Shown here: positions 30,737 to 40,709 of the stretch, one piece after another | Position numbering within the stretch: position 1 is the first letter of the stretch | How the letters are laid out: each line of letters starts with the position of its first letter | Origin: Candidatus Aenigmatarchaeota archaeon | GTDB lineage: Archaea; Aenigmatarchaeota; Aenigmatarchaeia; GW2011-AR5 | Reading direction: 5' to 3' | NCBI GenBank assembly: GCA_016184005.1 | Contig: JACPDL010000003.1 | Coordinates: forward strand, 1 to 64,000 | DNA length: 64,000 bases | The notes under the pieces: generated by a model | Database searches by the model: none | Told to the model about the DNA's origin: nothing | What the model saw: the letters and a program-made list of their open reading frames with translations, nothing else | Translations under genes and position numbers: made by a program

Positions 30737-32380
30737 ATGACAAATTCTGAAGCCGATTTGATTAGAAAATACGTGCTGATAAACGCCACGGAGCACGCCG
30801 GCCAAGCCCAAACAAAGAGCGTTCTAGGCAAGCTGCTCGCTGACCAGCCCGACCTGCGGGCACGCGCGCTAGAACTGCGCCCGATGATTGAAGATACAGT
30901 TGAAGACGTGAACAGGCTTGGGCTTGCCAGGCAAAAATCAGAACTGGACAAGCTTGGCGGTTACCAGCCGATAAAGCACCAGGAAAGAAAGGGCCTGCCG
31001 GAAATGGAAAGAGGCGACAGGTTCGTTGTCAGGTTCGCTCCAAACCCGGACGGGGCATTGCATCTGGGCAACGCACGGCCTGCGGTATTATGCGACGAGT
31101 ATGCAAAAAAATACAAGGGAAAGTTGATATTGCGATTTGACGATACAGACCCGAAAGTAAAGGTGCCGGAAAAGAAATTCTATAAATGGATAAAAGATGA
31201 CCTGAAATGGCTGGGTATAAAATGGCATGGAGAATATGTAGCCAGCAAACGCCTGAATATTTATTACAAATATGCAGAGGCTATGATAAAATCTTCTTCT
31301 GCTTATGTCTGCACATGCGGCGATGAATGGAAAGTTTTGCGCGACAAGTCAAAGGCCTGCTCCTGCAGATCGTTGGATAGCAGAAACCAGCTTCGCAGAT
31401 GGAAAAGAATGTTCAAGGGATTCAAAGAAGGCGAAGCGGTTCTTCGCATCAAGACAGACTTGGAAGCCAAGAATCCCGCTGTTCGCGACTGGCCTGCTTT
31501 CAGGATAGTCGATGCACCCAGACATCCGCTGGTCAAAAAGAAACTGTGGCCCCTATACAATTTTGCTTCGGCAATAGACGATCATCTCCTTGGAGTGACC
31601 CATATTTTCCGCGGGCAGGAACATTCAACAAACGAAGTAAAACAGAGATTCCTTTACCAGCATCTTAGATGGGAATATCCGCAAGTCATCACGCTCGGCA
31701 GATTCTCTTTATCAGGCATGGTACTCAGCAAAAGCCAGATAAGGGAAGGCATAGAAAGGCACATTTACAACGACTGGGATGATCTGCGGCTTGGAACGCT
31801 CAGGTCATTGAACAGGCGGGGCTTCCAGCCGGAAGCATTGCGCCAGATAATAATCGAGATCGGGCCGAAACCCAGCGATTTAACTGTATCAATGGAAAAC
31901 CTTGCTGCGTACAACAGGAAGCTGATAGACAAGACAGCAAACCGTTATTTCTTCATATCCGACCCCAAAAGAATTGAAGTGAAAGGCCTGAAACTCAAGC
32001 AGATAAAAATCCCCTTGCATCCCGAAGCAAAAAGAGGCTTCCGTTCTATCTCTATCGGGAAGACATTCTACATAGACACGAAGGACTTTGAAAACTGCAA
32101 GGGACTTGAAGTGCGGTTGAAGGACCTTTGCAATGTAAAGCTCGGGGAGAAATCAGAGTTTACAGGCTTTGAAGTCAAGCCGACGCCAAAAATACAGTGG
32201 GTGTCTGAGAAACATATTCAGGTAAAAGTAATAACGCCCGAGATTGAAATTAAAGGCTACGGAGAAACGGGCATTGCAAAGGAAAAGCCGGGATCGATAC
32301 TGCAGTTTGAAAGATTCGGTTTTGTAAAGATAGAGAAATCAGGCGGCAATATCGTGACAGCCGTCTGGTCTCATGAATGA
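30737..32380 (+). CDS. gltX: Glutamyl-tRNA synthetase (archaeal type)
   Basis: 547 residues. The N-terminal helical extension (1-80) is typical of archaeal GluRS/GlnRS-like enzymes; PNPDGALHLGNARP carries the HIGH-equivalent (HLGN), and LSGMVLSKSQIREG the KMSKS-equivalent. The C-terminal beta barrels are GlnRS-like. Charges tRNA-Glu and, in archaea, tRNA-Gln (then transamidated). The 3' end overlaps the subtilase gene by 10 bases on the other strand. A Cys-rich insertion (CTCGDEWKVLRDKSKACSC) looks like a zinc site. Confidence 0.93.
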   Translation: MTNSEADLIRKYVLINATEHAGQAQTKSVLGKLLADQPDLRARALELRPMIEDTVEDVNRLGLARQKSELDKLGGYQPIKHQERKGLPEMERGDRFVVRFAPNPDGALHLGNARPAVLCDEYAKKYKGKLILRFDDTDPKVKVPEKKFYKWIKDDLKWLGIKWHGEYVASKRLNIYYKYAEAMIKSSSAYVCTCGDEWKVLRDKSKACSCRSLDSRNQLRRWKRMFKGFKEGEAVLRIKTDLEAKNPAVRDWPAFRIVDAPRHPLVKKKLWPLYNFASAIDDHLLGVTHIFRGQEHSTNEVKQRFLYQHLRWEYPQVITLGRFSLSGMVLSKSQIREGIERHIYNDWDDLRLGTLRSLNRRGFQPEALRQIIIEIGPKPSDLTVSMENLAAYNRKLIDKTANRYFFISDPKRIEVKGLKLKQIKIPLHPEAKRGFRSISIGKTFYIDTKDFENCKGLEVRLKDLCNVKLGEKSEFTGFEVKPTPKIQWVSEKHIQVKVITPEIEIKGYGETGIAKEKPGSILQFERFGFVKIEKSGGNIVTAVWSHE

Positions 32381-35300
32381 CGCCTGTATCTGTATTTTCT
32401 CAAAAAGCGCAGCTTTTTGGAATTCTCAAAATGCAGAGCATTTTGGAATCTCGAAAAAACTTTGTTTTTTCGAAGATCTCGGAGAAGCTTCGCTTCTCCC
32501 AAGATTACACCCTTCTGTTTTTTACGGATTTTTCTTTTAGGCTTCTTCTTTAGGCGGAAAAAGACCAGCATGCCCGCAAGAATCACGACCCCGGCAACAG
32601 CCAGGCTGGTAGGGGAAGCCGCAACAAGGCCTGTGGGACCTATAACCCCTGTCTGGTTTTTTTCAGCGGCAGTTTCGTTTGCAAGCGCCTGGCTTGCAGG
32701 CATGACGTTTGTTTTGTTTGTTGCAGGTGCGCCGTTTCCTGTTATATTTGCTGCAGATTTATGTGCCACGTTTGGCGTTGCATTGCTTAATGATGCATTA
32801 GTGAGATTTGGTTTTGCCTGCGGTGCAGGTCTCGCGCCCCCTCCACCGCCCGAATAGCCGCCTCCGGAAGCGGAAGGACTTGGGCTTGCTGGCGGGGTAA
32901 AGGTGAAGGCTATTGTGTTCTTGATTTCATTTCCTGATGTATCATTTGCATACAGCACCAGCGTATTCGAGCCCTGGGACGCTGTTATTGTGGTGTTCGT
33001 GCAGCCTATAAGTGAAACATTGGAATCGTTGTTAAGCCTGTACACGCATCCATCAGCGGCAATATTGTCACTGGCAGTGTAATTAAGCGGAATTGACGAT
33101 GAAGCGTATGTTGTGGATGCGACAGGAGACGTTATAGTCACATTAGGCGCCTGCGTGTCATTGCCTGCCGCCGCACCCGAGAATGAGGGCAGATAAAGCA
33201 CTGAGGCATTTGTTGTCATGTTGTAGCAGGGCTTGTTTGTGAAATCTGCATTGCATGCGCTTTCAATCCTTGTTATGTCAGGCGCGTCTCGTGTGCCATT
33301 GAGATAGAAGTAAATGGCATAAACCTGCGGGAATGTTATTTTTGCCGCGTAGCTGTTTTCAGGCAGGGCGCCGTTCATGTCTACCCACGCAAGCGAACCG
33401 AAGACGCCGCCGCTTTGACTGAAGGCGGACGACACACTTCCGGCGCCCTCTATGTCGTCTGCTATGCCCATCATATTAGACAGGTTGAGGGCTGATAAAT
33501 TGAAATCGACTATTTCTATAAGCGTGCCTGTGAGGTTGAACCTCAGCGTGTAATTCTTTGCGGCATCCAGCGCTGAAACGCTGATCTCATTATCCGTTTC
33601 GAGGAATGTCATCGTTATGTTCCTTGCGGAAAGGCTTGCACTCAGGGAACCGAAATAGGACGTTACATTCTCCCTTGCCTTTATGAAAACAAGCACTTCT
33701 TGCGTGGCATTGAAATTGCCGGCCAGGTCTGCCAAGTAGGCCTTCAGCGTATAATTTCCGTCGCTCAGGTCCAGCGTTTTTGCCCATTCTTTCCCGCCGC
33801 CCGACATGCTTTCGTTGACAAAGTTGAGCTCAAGGACGGCCGAGGAAAGAGGCTCGCTTGCCGTCATGTTTATTGTTATCCGGCTTGTTTCGTGCGTTGT
33901 TCCGTTCAAAGGCGTGGGAGAAACAAAGCCAGCATCCGGCGGTATGCGGTCTATTGATGCTGACATCATGAAAGAATTTGCAGTGTTGCCGGCGAGGTCT
34001 GTTGTTTCGAAGTAAAAGCTGATTGTAGTGTTGTGCTGCAATGAAGTGAGGTTTATAAGAATGCTGCAGTTCCTTGTTCCTGAAAGGCATGCCATGCTGG
34101 TATTTGTGAAGTTCTGCGCCGCCCCCCAATAGAGGTTTGCGCGTCGCAGGTGCATTTCGCTGTACGACAATGAAAAATTCTCATTCAGGCCCCGCATGAA
34201 GGTGTTGTTTGCCGGCGAGAGTGCCAGAATCACCGGAGGCCTTGTATCAAGCGTTATATTCAGCGTCTCAGTTGCCGTGTTGCCTGCAGAATCGTTTGCG
34301 TGGATCCTGTAGTTATAAGTCCCGTCATCAGCTGTCTTGTTGGCGGTGCATGACACCAATGTCCCGTTGTTCAGTTTCACCATCGTCTGGTTTGTCCCGT
34401 TCCATTCCAGGATGCAGGCAGAAATGTTTGTTAAGTCCGAAACACTCACATTGATAAAAATGTAGTTTCTGCTGACAAAAGAATTGTTTACATCTGCTGA
34501 AACAATGCTTATAGTTGGTTTTACTGTGTCAATTGTGAAAATGACTGTTTGCGATGTTGCGTTATTCCTGCTCTGATCGCTGCATGTTACATTAAGCGGA
34601 TAAGTTCCGTCAGATAGGTTGAGAATATATGAATTTTGAACCCCAGATGTTGCATTGCCTAAATTTATTTTAGTGCCATTAAGGTTGCGCGAGCATTCCT
34701 GCTCTAGATTAAGATCGTCAATAGCTGTAAAGTTGACGATTATGTTGTTTTTGTTCAGGAAACTATTGTTAACAGGCCCTGTCAAGTCGACCGATGGAGA
34801 AATATTGTCGACGAACTTGTCAGATAGCGTGAAACTTGAGGTGATGTTATAAGCTGTATTCGCTGAAAGGCTTGATGGAACAAGCCTTGCGGTCCACATT
34901 CCAGCCGAGGCGTTAATTGAAACATTGATATGATTAGTTCGACTCGTGGAAAAAACAGAATTTCCTGAAGTGTTGTAGAGGCCCAACTGAATTGATGCAT
35001 TGTCAATCCAGCCAATACTCATGCTCAGGAGCGAGTTGTTTGTTGTATTAATTCTATAATAAGAAATGCCTCCTAAAGTGTTGTTTGTGAAAAACACCTC
35101 GCCGAAAGGCAAGAAATTCGAAGCTATTGAATACTTTGCACTTCCACTTACGGTTGTTGGCAGGACCAATATGTTCCAGTAACCACTTACAGGGTTGGTG
35201 ACTTTTATCATTTCTTCTGTTTGCAGCACAGAAGCCGATGATTTTACAATAGCGCCTGATGGATCCAGAAGTTGTAAGTCGAGATTCTGGTGCACTGAGT

Positions 35301-36612
35301 AATTCTCAGACCAGTAAACTGTTGCGCGTATTTCTGAAGAATTTACCGGCACGAAAATGCTGTGGATTTTGCCAATGTTTGATATGGTTCCTGATATCGT
35401 GTTGTTTATCTCGCCGAAAATCCGCGAAACATCTATCCTTCCAGCACCTTTGTCGCTTGTCTTCGAAAAATTCCCGTTGAGATCAAGAGCAGAGTTCATC
35501 ATTATCGCCTTGACTTCTGCAGGGGTAAGATTGTCCCTAGCTTGCAGCATTAAAGCGGCTATACCTGCAATATGGGGCGTAGACATGCTGGTGCCGCTTT
35601 TCTGCACGAAATCGTCCTGGGTTTCCCACCTGCTGTTTGCAGAGGCTATCGGGTTGCCGGGGGCGAGAACATCGGGCTTTATCCTGCTGTCGTCTGTGGG
35701 TCCCCTGCTCGAGAAACCGCTGACGGCATCCCGTGTTGTGCTGCCTTTTCCCGTGTCCGTGGAACCGACAGTTATGACCTTGTGCGCCAGTCCGGGCGAG
35801 CAGATGGAAAATGAGTTGCCTGTTGAATCAATTGTCCTGCAATTATCTTCACCGCTAGGTCCGCTATTACCAGCAGCTACAGTCACAACCTTGCCTTTGT
35901 CTGCTATATTGTCAAGATAAGATGAAAGCACGTCGCTCCCGTCAGCAGGAATCTCACGCCCGCCTAAACTCAGTGTAAGTATGTGCGCCCCGTTGTCAAC
36001 GCACCAGTCTACGCCGCGTAATATATCCGTATCTAAGCAGCGTCCAGCGTCGTCGCACACCTTTGCGTTCAGTATGCCTGCGCCGAAAGCCACGCCGCGG
36101 AAAACAGCGTCATTTCCGGCAGCTATTCCAGCCACATGCGTGCCGTGGCCGTAGATGTCCTGCGGGTTGCCGCCGCCCGTAAAGTCGGCTTCGTTCACGA
36201 CCCTGTCTGCAAGCGACGGGTGCGTTTTATCCACGCCAGTATCAAGAACGCATATCCTTATGCCTGAACCGTTGTAGCCTGTACCCCACGCCGTTGATGC
36301 ATTTATTATTGGAACAGATACATCGAGCAGTATCTTCTTTTCCCCGTTGGCCCATACCTTCTCGACAACAGGATCATTTTCAAGGGCATTAAGCATGCTT
36401 TTCCTTATTCTGGCTGTGTAAAAATTTGTTTGCCTGAACTGTTTGACGTTCTCAGCGCCCTCAATATTGTAGTTATCGTCCGCCTTGACGATTACTGTAA
36501 CCTTGTCATCCTGTGACTCGTATAACGCGGGGTCTATTTTTTGAGTACTGGCCGAATAGGACAAAGCAGCAAGTAATAGAAACAGGCATAAAAATGCGGC
36601 TAATATTCTCAT
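32371..36612 (-). CDS. Giant subtilisin-like surface protease
   Basis: 1413 residues. Signal peptide 1-21, propeptide-like region, then S8 catalytic domain: LDTGVD with Asp124, GHGTHVAG with His156, oxyanion AAGNSG and GTSMSTPH with Ser342. About 900 residues of Ig-like Asn/Thr-rich repeats follow, with recurring 'NATSQTVIFTIDT' / 'NTATETLNITLDT' units. There is then a Pro/Ala-rich linker, a membrane helix (SLAVAGVVILAGMLVFF), a Lys-rich stop-transfer, and a tail of about 40 residues encoded by a hairpin array (32391-32507). An extracellular, membrane-anchored protease. Confidence 0.9.
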   Translation of the reverse strand: MRILAAFLCLFLLLAALSYSASTQKIDPALYESQDDKVTVIVKADDNYNIEGAENVKQFRQTNFYTARIRKSMLNALENDPVVEKVWANGEKKILLDVSVPIINASTAWGTGYNGSGIRICVLDTGVDKTHPSLADRVVNEADFTGGGNPQDIYGHGTHVAGIAAGNDAVFRGVAFGAGILNAKVCDDAGRCLDTDILRGVDWCVDNGAHILTLSLGGREIPADGSDVLSSYLDNIADKGKVVTVAAGNSGPSGEDNCRTIDSTGNSFSICSPGLAHKVITVGSTDTGKGSTTRDAVSGFSSRGPTDDSRIKPDVLAPGNPIASANSRWETQDDFVQKSGTSMSTPHIAGIAALMLQARDNLTPAEVKAIMMNSALDLNGNFSKTSDKGAGRIDVSRIFGEINNTISGTISNIGKIHSIFVPVNSSEIRATVYWSENYSVHQNLDLQLLDPSGAIVKSSASVLQTEEMIKVTNPVSGYWNILVLPTTVSGSAKYSIASNFLPFGEVFFTNNTLGGISYYRINTTNNSLLSMSIGWIDNASIQLGLYNTSGNSVFSTSRTNHINVSINASAGMWTARLVPSSLSANTAYNITSSFTLSDKFVDNISPSVDLTGPVNNSFLNKNNIIVNFTAIDDLNLEQECSRNLNGTKINLGNATSGVQNSYILNLSDGTYPLNVTCSDQSRNNATSQTVIFTIDTVKPTISIVSADVNNSFVSRNYIFINVSVSDLTNISACILEWNGTNQTMVKLNNGTLVSCTANKTADDGTYNYRIHANDSAGNTATETLNITLDTRPPVILALSPANNTFMRGLNENFSLSYSEMHLRRANLYWGAAQNFTNTSMACLSGTRNCSILINLTSLQHNTTISFYFETTDLAGNTANSFMMSASIDRIPPDAGFVSPTPLNGTTHETSRITINMTASEPLSSAVLELNFVNESMSGGGKEWAKTLDLSDGNYTLKAYLADLAGNFNATQEVLVFIKARENVTSYFGSLSASLSARNITMTFLETDNEISVSALDAAKNYTLRFNLTGTLIEIVDFNLSALNLSNMMGIADDIEGAGSVSSAFSQSGGVFGSLAWVDMNGALPENSYAAKITFPQVYAIYFYLNGTRDAPDITRIESACNADFTNKPCYNMTTNASVLYLPSFSGAAAGNDTQAPNVTITSPVASTTYASSSIPLNYTASDNIAADGCVYRLNNDSNVSLIGCTNTTITASQGSNTLVLYANDTSGNEIKNTIAFTFTPPASPSPSASGGGYSGGGGGARPAPQAKPNLTNASLSNATPNVAHKSAANITGNGAPATNKTNVMPASQALANETAAEKNQTGVIGPTGLVAASPTSLAVAGVVILAGMLVFFRLKKKPKRKIRKKQKGVILGEAKLLRDLRKNKVFSRFQNALHFENSKKLRFLRKYRYRRHS
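32391..32507. repeat. Four-hairpin array forming the 3' end of the subtilase gene
   Basis: CAAAAAGC-gca-GCTTTTTG, CAAAATGC-aga-GCATTTTG, CGAAAAAAC-ttt-GTTTTTTCG and GGAGAAGC-ttc-GCTTCTCC, with linkers GAATTCT, GAATCT and AAGATCT; ends TATTTTCT and CCAAGATT. Same terminal hairpins as at 42498 and 43284 but two extra units inside. Confidence 0.88.
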
Positions 36613-36684
36613 TCCCTTCAGTATTTACATTGCTTTTGAATCTTTTAAGAATTCTGTTTCAAACAGTTTATGGCGTGTTTATTT

Positions 36685-37074
36685 ATGGCAGTGAAAACCA
36701 GGAAAAAGCCGGATAATCGCACGGTTGTCCTCACAGGCGGGACTTTCAACAGCCTGCATCCAGGCCACGAATATTTACTGAAGAAAAGCAAGATCCTTGG
36801 GGACTATCTTGTTGTTGTCCTGGCAAACGACAAGCACGACAAGAAGCCTGATGCAGTGCCTGCGAAAACCAGGAAGAAGAACATTGAAAAGCTCAGGATA
36901 GCAGACAGGGTTGTCGTAGGCTCACCAAACAGTTTTGTTGGTGTTGTTCACAGATTCAAGCCAAAAATTATAGTCTTAGGCTACGATCAAGAACTACCTG
37001 ATGAGGAAACGAAGAAAGCAGTAAAGAAGATGAAGATAAAGGTTGTAAGATGCGGCAGATACAAGAGTTACTGA
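36685..37074 (+). CDS. Nucleotidyltransferase, FAD synthetase (RibL) / cytidylyltransferase-like
   Basis: 129 residues from ATG 36685. LTGGTFNSLHPGHEYLLKKS holds the (G)GTF..HxGH nucleotide-binding motif, and VVLGYDQELP is the C-terminal substrate motif. Archaeal RibL makes FAD from FMN; glycerol-phosphate cytidylyltransferase is the alternative with the same fold. An earlier in-frame ATG at 36670 adds five residues. Confidence 0.78.
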   Translation: MAVKTRKKPDNRTVVLTGGTFNSLHPGHEYLLKKSKILGDYLVVVLANDKHDKKPDAVPAKTRKKNIEKLRIADRVVVGSPNSFVGVVHRFKPKIIVLGYDQELPDEETKKAVKKMKIKVVRCGRYKSY

Positions 37075-37220
37075 CCGCCATATGGAATGTGGAAGGCGTA
37101 AAGAACGCCCTGATGTTCACGGAAATAGTTGAATGGCTTTTCATCTCCATTCTGATCCCTAGAAAGAGGAATACGCTTTTCTTTATCCCTATCCGCAGGT
37201 GGAATGGACAACTGGTCTGA
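37050..37220 (+). CDS. Possible 56-residue ORF
   Basis: ATG inside the last 25 bases of the preceding gene; encodes MRQIQELLTAIWNVEGVKNA and onward to RRWNGQLV. Plausible helix but no family and no ribosome-binding site. The rest of the gap up to 37257 holds nothing else I can identify. Confidence 0.25.
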   Translation: MRQIQELLTAIWNVEGVKNALMFTEIVEWLFISILIPRKRNTLFFIPIRRWNGQLV

Positions 37221-37257
37221 CATAGGTTATAATTTTTCTTAAGTAATATTAAATAGC

Positions 37258-37848
37258 TTAATTCAAAGCATCAAGAATATCCTTTTCGCTCACAGGTCCC
37301 TTTCTCAGGACTTTTTTTGTTTGGGTGTCAAAGACTGTTGAAGGCATTACTTCAGGCAGATTTCCGCCGTCTATTATCAGGCTCACTTTTCCATCAAAGA
37401 CTTTTATCACGTCTTTAATCCTGTAGAGATTCGGCTCGTCTGAAATGTTTGCGCTGGTTGATGTTATCGGCCTGTTGAGCTTTCTTATCAGCTTGAGTAT
37501 GAATTTGTTGTCTGGAATCCTGAAACCTACTGCCTGTTTTCTTTGCTTCTTGCTTCTGACTACAAGCGTTATTGGGCCCGGCATGAATGCCCTAGCAAGC
37601 CTTTCCGCTTGCTTGTTCAGAGTGAAGTGCTTCTTGGCCATGGTTATGCTGCTTACAGCCACAGAGATCCTCTTGCCGGCCGGCCTTTGCTTTATTCTTA
37701 TGACCTTTACAACGGCTTTTTTGCTTGTCGCGTCAGCGCCTATGCCGTAGCATGTCTCAGTCGGGTAGATTATAACACCGCCTTTTCTCAGGATTTGCAC
37801 AGCTTTTTCCGCCGCCCGGTTGTTTGGCTTGAGGATCAGGGTTTCCAT
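37258..37848 (-). CDS. Threonylcarbamoyl-AMP synthase (Sua5/YrdC)
   Basis: 196 residues from METLILKPNN. GGVIIYPTETCYGIGADAT, KQRPAGKRISVAVSS, MPGPITLVVRSK and ITSTSANIS are the YrdC-domain signature. It makes threonylcarbamoyl-adenylate for the t6A37 modification of tRNA; Kae1, which transfers it, is encoded at 40697. The frame extends upstream to 37917, but the METL start gives the usual length. No C-terminal Sua5 domain. Confidence 0.88.
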   Translation of the reverse strand: METLILKPNNRAAEKAVQILRKGGVIIYPTETCYGIGADATSKKAVVKVIRIKQRPAGKRISVAVSSITMAKKHFTLNKQAERLARAFMPGPITLVVRSKKQRKQAVGFRIPDNKFILKLIRKLNRPITSTSANISDEPNLYRIKDVIKVFDGKVSLIIDGGNLPEVMPSTVFDTQTKKVLRKGPVSEKDILDALN

Positions 37849-37879
37849 GAAAGTCTTAATGGAAAGAAACGGATAAAAG

Positions 37880-39322
37880 CTATTGTGCCAGAAGCCTTTT
37901 TCCAAATAATTCTTCATGAGCTTGTTCTATTATTCGCTTGGAATCCCCGGTATAATTTTCAGGGTTGGCAAATTCATCTATTTGTTCCCTCGAAAGATAT
38001 CTGGTTACTTCTGGATCTTCCAGCAATGAATGTGCGTATTTTCTGCCTGACTTCATTGCTTCTCTTGCCAGTTTTCCAGATAAAGTCCTTGCCTTTTTTT
38101 CCGGCATGCCTTTATTGATGAGTGCATACCGGATTCTTTCTGATGTTGGCGCACCCAATGTTCTCCATATACCTGCTTTCAATTTTTCCGGCTGTGGTTC
38201 GACTCTTAGCAAAACATTTGCGGCAAGAGCATTTCCATAATCCAGCATGATAAAAGATTCCGGTATCTTTATCCTGTCAAGGGCAGAGCCTTCCAGATGT
38301 CTGGCATCTTCTCTCGAAGTTGTTTCGAGTATAGCAGTAAAATTTCCGTGAAGCCCGTAAGAAAGACCTACTGTCCTTTCCTCTACTGAAGGATTGCCTT
38401 CTTTATGTGGCATTGCTGATGATCCTATTGTTCCTTCATCAGGCTCTTCTCTTAGCTCGCCCCGTGCAGTATTTTTCAAATACTTTACCCATTTCAATAC
38501 ATTTGCTACAGTGCGCCCCGATATTGCCAAATCAGCAAAAATATATGCCAAATGTTCGCGTGGCGGGTCCTGAAGGGAAACGGAAGGCGTCAGGCCCCAT
38601 ATACCACAGCATTCCTGTTCAATCAGCCTGCCATCAATTCCGGCGGCTCTCATAGGATGAAAATTACCGGTTGCGCCTGAGAGTGTACCGACAACGTGGT
38701 TGTCGGAATCATAGAATAGTCTGTTTGCATTAGAATCGAGCATATATGCTTCTGTAGCAAGTCTCCTGCCAAGATATTCCGGCAGAGCGTCTGCACCATG
38801 CGTCGAAGCCATATGCAAATGACCCTGTTTAAGCCATTCGGTGGCAACACCCAAGCATGTATCCCTAAGTTCCTCAGTTCCGCGTATTAGTATTCCAAGC
38901 CCCTTCTTGAGCAAAAGGTATTTTGCAGTCTCTGAAGAATCGGCACTGGTCAAGAAAATATGAACGTAAGGCCTGGCGGCTTCACCCACTTCTTCTCTGA
39001 GCGTTTCAAATATAGAATCTTCCAGATGATGTGTTACGGCTTCTCTTTCTGCAACCCGTCCCAGAAAGTCGTCCATTCCTCCAGCCCGTATCCGGTATGC
39101 CACATCTTGTATTCTTCCAGCATGTTCAGGCGGCACCAGACGCGGATATCTTCTTGAAATAGCGTAAGGAACAATGCCTTCGACTTCAAGCATGGTACTA
39201 GTTATCGCAAACCTGTCATCCATCAGTTTTGACATTTCAGGCATGCCGTAGCGCGTGCCGACAAGCCCTCCTTCTGTTCTTCCGGAAGCATTTGTGTCTA
39301 ATTTCTTTGGTCTTCCAGGCAT
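37880..39322 (-). CDS. purB: Adenylosuccinate lyase family protein
   Basis: 480 residues from MPGRPKKLD. The lyase signature GSSAMPHKEGNP is complete; HLEDSIFETL, FLTSADSSETAKY, STHGADALPEYLG and HVVGTLSGATGNFHP match PurB, which acts twice in purine synthesis. No other pur gene is nearby. Could in principle act on a related substrate, but the motif set favours PurB. Confidence 0.82.
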   Translation of the reverse strand: MPGRPKKLDTNASGRTEGGLVGTRYGMPEMSKLMDDRFAITSTMLEVEGIVPYAISRRYPRLVPPEHAGRIQDVAYRIRAGGMDDFLGRVAEREAVTHHLEDSIFETLREEVGEAARPYVHIFLTSADSSETAKYLLLKKGLGILIRGTEELRDTCLGVATEWLKQGHLHMASTHGADALPEYLGRRLATEAYMLDSNANRLFYDSDNHVVGTLSGATGNFHPMRAAGIDGRLIEQECCGIWGLTPSVSLQDPPREHLAYIFADLAISGRTVANVLKWVKYLKNTARGELREEPDEGTIGSSAMPHKEGNPSVEERTVGLSYGLHGNFTAILETTSREDARHLEGSALDRIKIPESFIMLDYGNALAANVLLRVEPQPEKLKAGIWRTLGAPTSERIRYALINKGMPEKKARTLSGKLAREAMKSGRKYAHSLLEDPEVTRYLSREQIDEFANPENYTGDSKRIIEQAHEELFGKRLLAQ

Positions 39323-39355
39323 ATTTTCACTATACAATGCAAAGTTATAAAGGAA

Positions 39356-40429
39356 TCAGACTTTTACAAACTCCCCGACTGTTTTTTGCCTGCCTTCGCG
39401 GCGCAGGTTTGCGACACGGACGCCGACCAAGCGGATCCTCTTCTTGCTTTCGGCGAACTTCTTCAGCAGGTCTTTCGCAGTATTTTTTATTGTTTCAGCA
39501 TCATTAAAGTTCTGTTGCAATGTCTTCTGTCTGGTATGTGTTTCAAAGTTTTCATACCGGATTTTTAGGACGACGGTACGATACCATAAGCCTTCTTCAG
39601 CAAGAGTTGTAGCCAGGTCTTCTGCTGTTGCATCTATGATTTCGTTTATGAGAGCGATATCATTTGTGTCGTCTTTGAAAGTGTATTCACGGCCTACTGA
39701 CTGAATCCCTTCTGATTCTTCAACCTCGCTTTCATCCGAACCTTGAGCAAGAAAATGCAATTCAGTTCCCCATCTGCCGAACATTGACTGAAGCATTTGT
39801 ACATCAAAGTTTGCAATATCACCAATAGTTTCTATACCAAGTTCTTTCAGTGCTTTGTCTGTCTTCTCGCCAACACCGTATAGTTTTCTTGAAGGTAAAG
39901 CAGAAAGAAATGCCTGAGCTTCTTCGGGCTTTATGATTGTCAATCCTTGAGGTTTCTGAAAATCGCTGGCTGTTTTAGCTATGAGTTTGTTTGGACCGAT
40001 GCCGATGCTGCATGTTACATTCTCAGTAGTTTCTATTTCCTGTTTTATTCTGGCTGCGACTTCTGCGGCTTTTTCAAAGCTTTCTGCAGAGCTTATATCT
40101 ATGAAAGCCTCATCAATGCTGATTTGCTGGAACCTGTCTGCATGCTTGCGGAGGATTTTCATTACACCTTCCGCTACCCTATAATATAACGGGAAATTAA
40201 CAGGAAGGAATGCGGCTGCCGGGCAGAGGCTGTAAGCCTTTGATATCGGCATGCCCGAGTGTATGCCGTATTCCCTTGCTTTGTAGTTTGCAGTAGAAAC
40301 AACGCCCCTGCCTTTTCCTTTTTCTGGGTCGTGACCTATTACAACAGGCAGCCCTTTCAGTTCCGGCCTTTCTCTTTCCTCGCAGACCGCAAAGAACGCA
40401 TCCAGGTCCACGTGCATTATTATGCGCAT
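39356..40429 (-). CDS. dinB: Y-family DNA polymerase IV
   Basis: 357 residues from MRIIMHVDLDAFFA. The palm metal ligands are in HVDLDAFF and SIDEAFIDIS. The fingers motif STANYKAREYGIHSGMP, HhH-like region (GVGEKTDKALKELGIETIGD) and little-finger domain follow. Translesion synthesis. No C-terminal PCNA-binding QxxL motif is obvious. Confidence 0.92.
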   Translation of the reverse strand: MRIIMHVDLDAFFAVCEERERPELKGLPVVIGHDPEKGKGRGVVSTANYKAREYGIHSGMPISKAYSLCPAAAFLPVNFPLYYRVAEGVMKILRKHADRFQQISIDEAFIDISSAESFEKAAEVAARIKQEIETTENVTCSIGIGPNKLIAKTASDFQKPQGLTIIKPEEAQAFLSALPSRKLYGVGEKTDKALKELGIETIGDIANFDVQMLQSMFGRWGTELHFLAQGSDESEVEESEGIQSVGREYTFKDDTNDIALINEIIDATAEDLATTLAEEGLWYRTVVLKIRYENFETHTRQKTLQQNFNDAETIKNTAKDLLKKFAESKKRIRLVGVRVANLRREGRQKTVGEFVKV

Positions 40430-40469
40430 GCGTAGAACTTGCATCGAAACTTCTTATTGGCAGTCAAGC

Positions 40470-40709
40470 TCACTCAATGACTTCTACTTTCTCCTTGTCG
40501 GGCAAAAACTTGTCAAATAGTTTGTCTATAACGTAGTAAAACGCATACGATGGCACAAGGACAAAGAAGATTGCCCACGTAAGTATAGCAGCCGTATCTG
40601 CCGGGTGGAAAAGCGTGAAAAAGCCGGCGGCAAGCAGAATTCCAAAACCAAGCGTTGCAGCCGTTTTCTTCATCTCGCTCTTTTTCATGTCCAATTTCAG
40701 TTTAACCAT
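40470..40709 (-). CDS. Small membrane protein overlapping kae1 3' end
   Basis: 79 residues, two membrane helices (TAATLGFGILLAAGFFTLF and ILTWAIFFVLVPSYAFYYVI) and an acidic C-terminus. The start overlaps the Kae1 stop by 13 bases, so it is translated from the same mRNA. A conserved small gene after kae1 could be a KEOPS-related partner, but I see no such family. Confidence 0.55.
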   Translation of the reverse strand: MVKLKLDMKKSEMKKTAATLGFGILLAAGFFTLFHPADTAAILTWAIFFVLVPSYAFYYVIDKLFDKFLPDKEKVEVIE

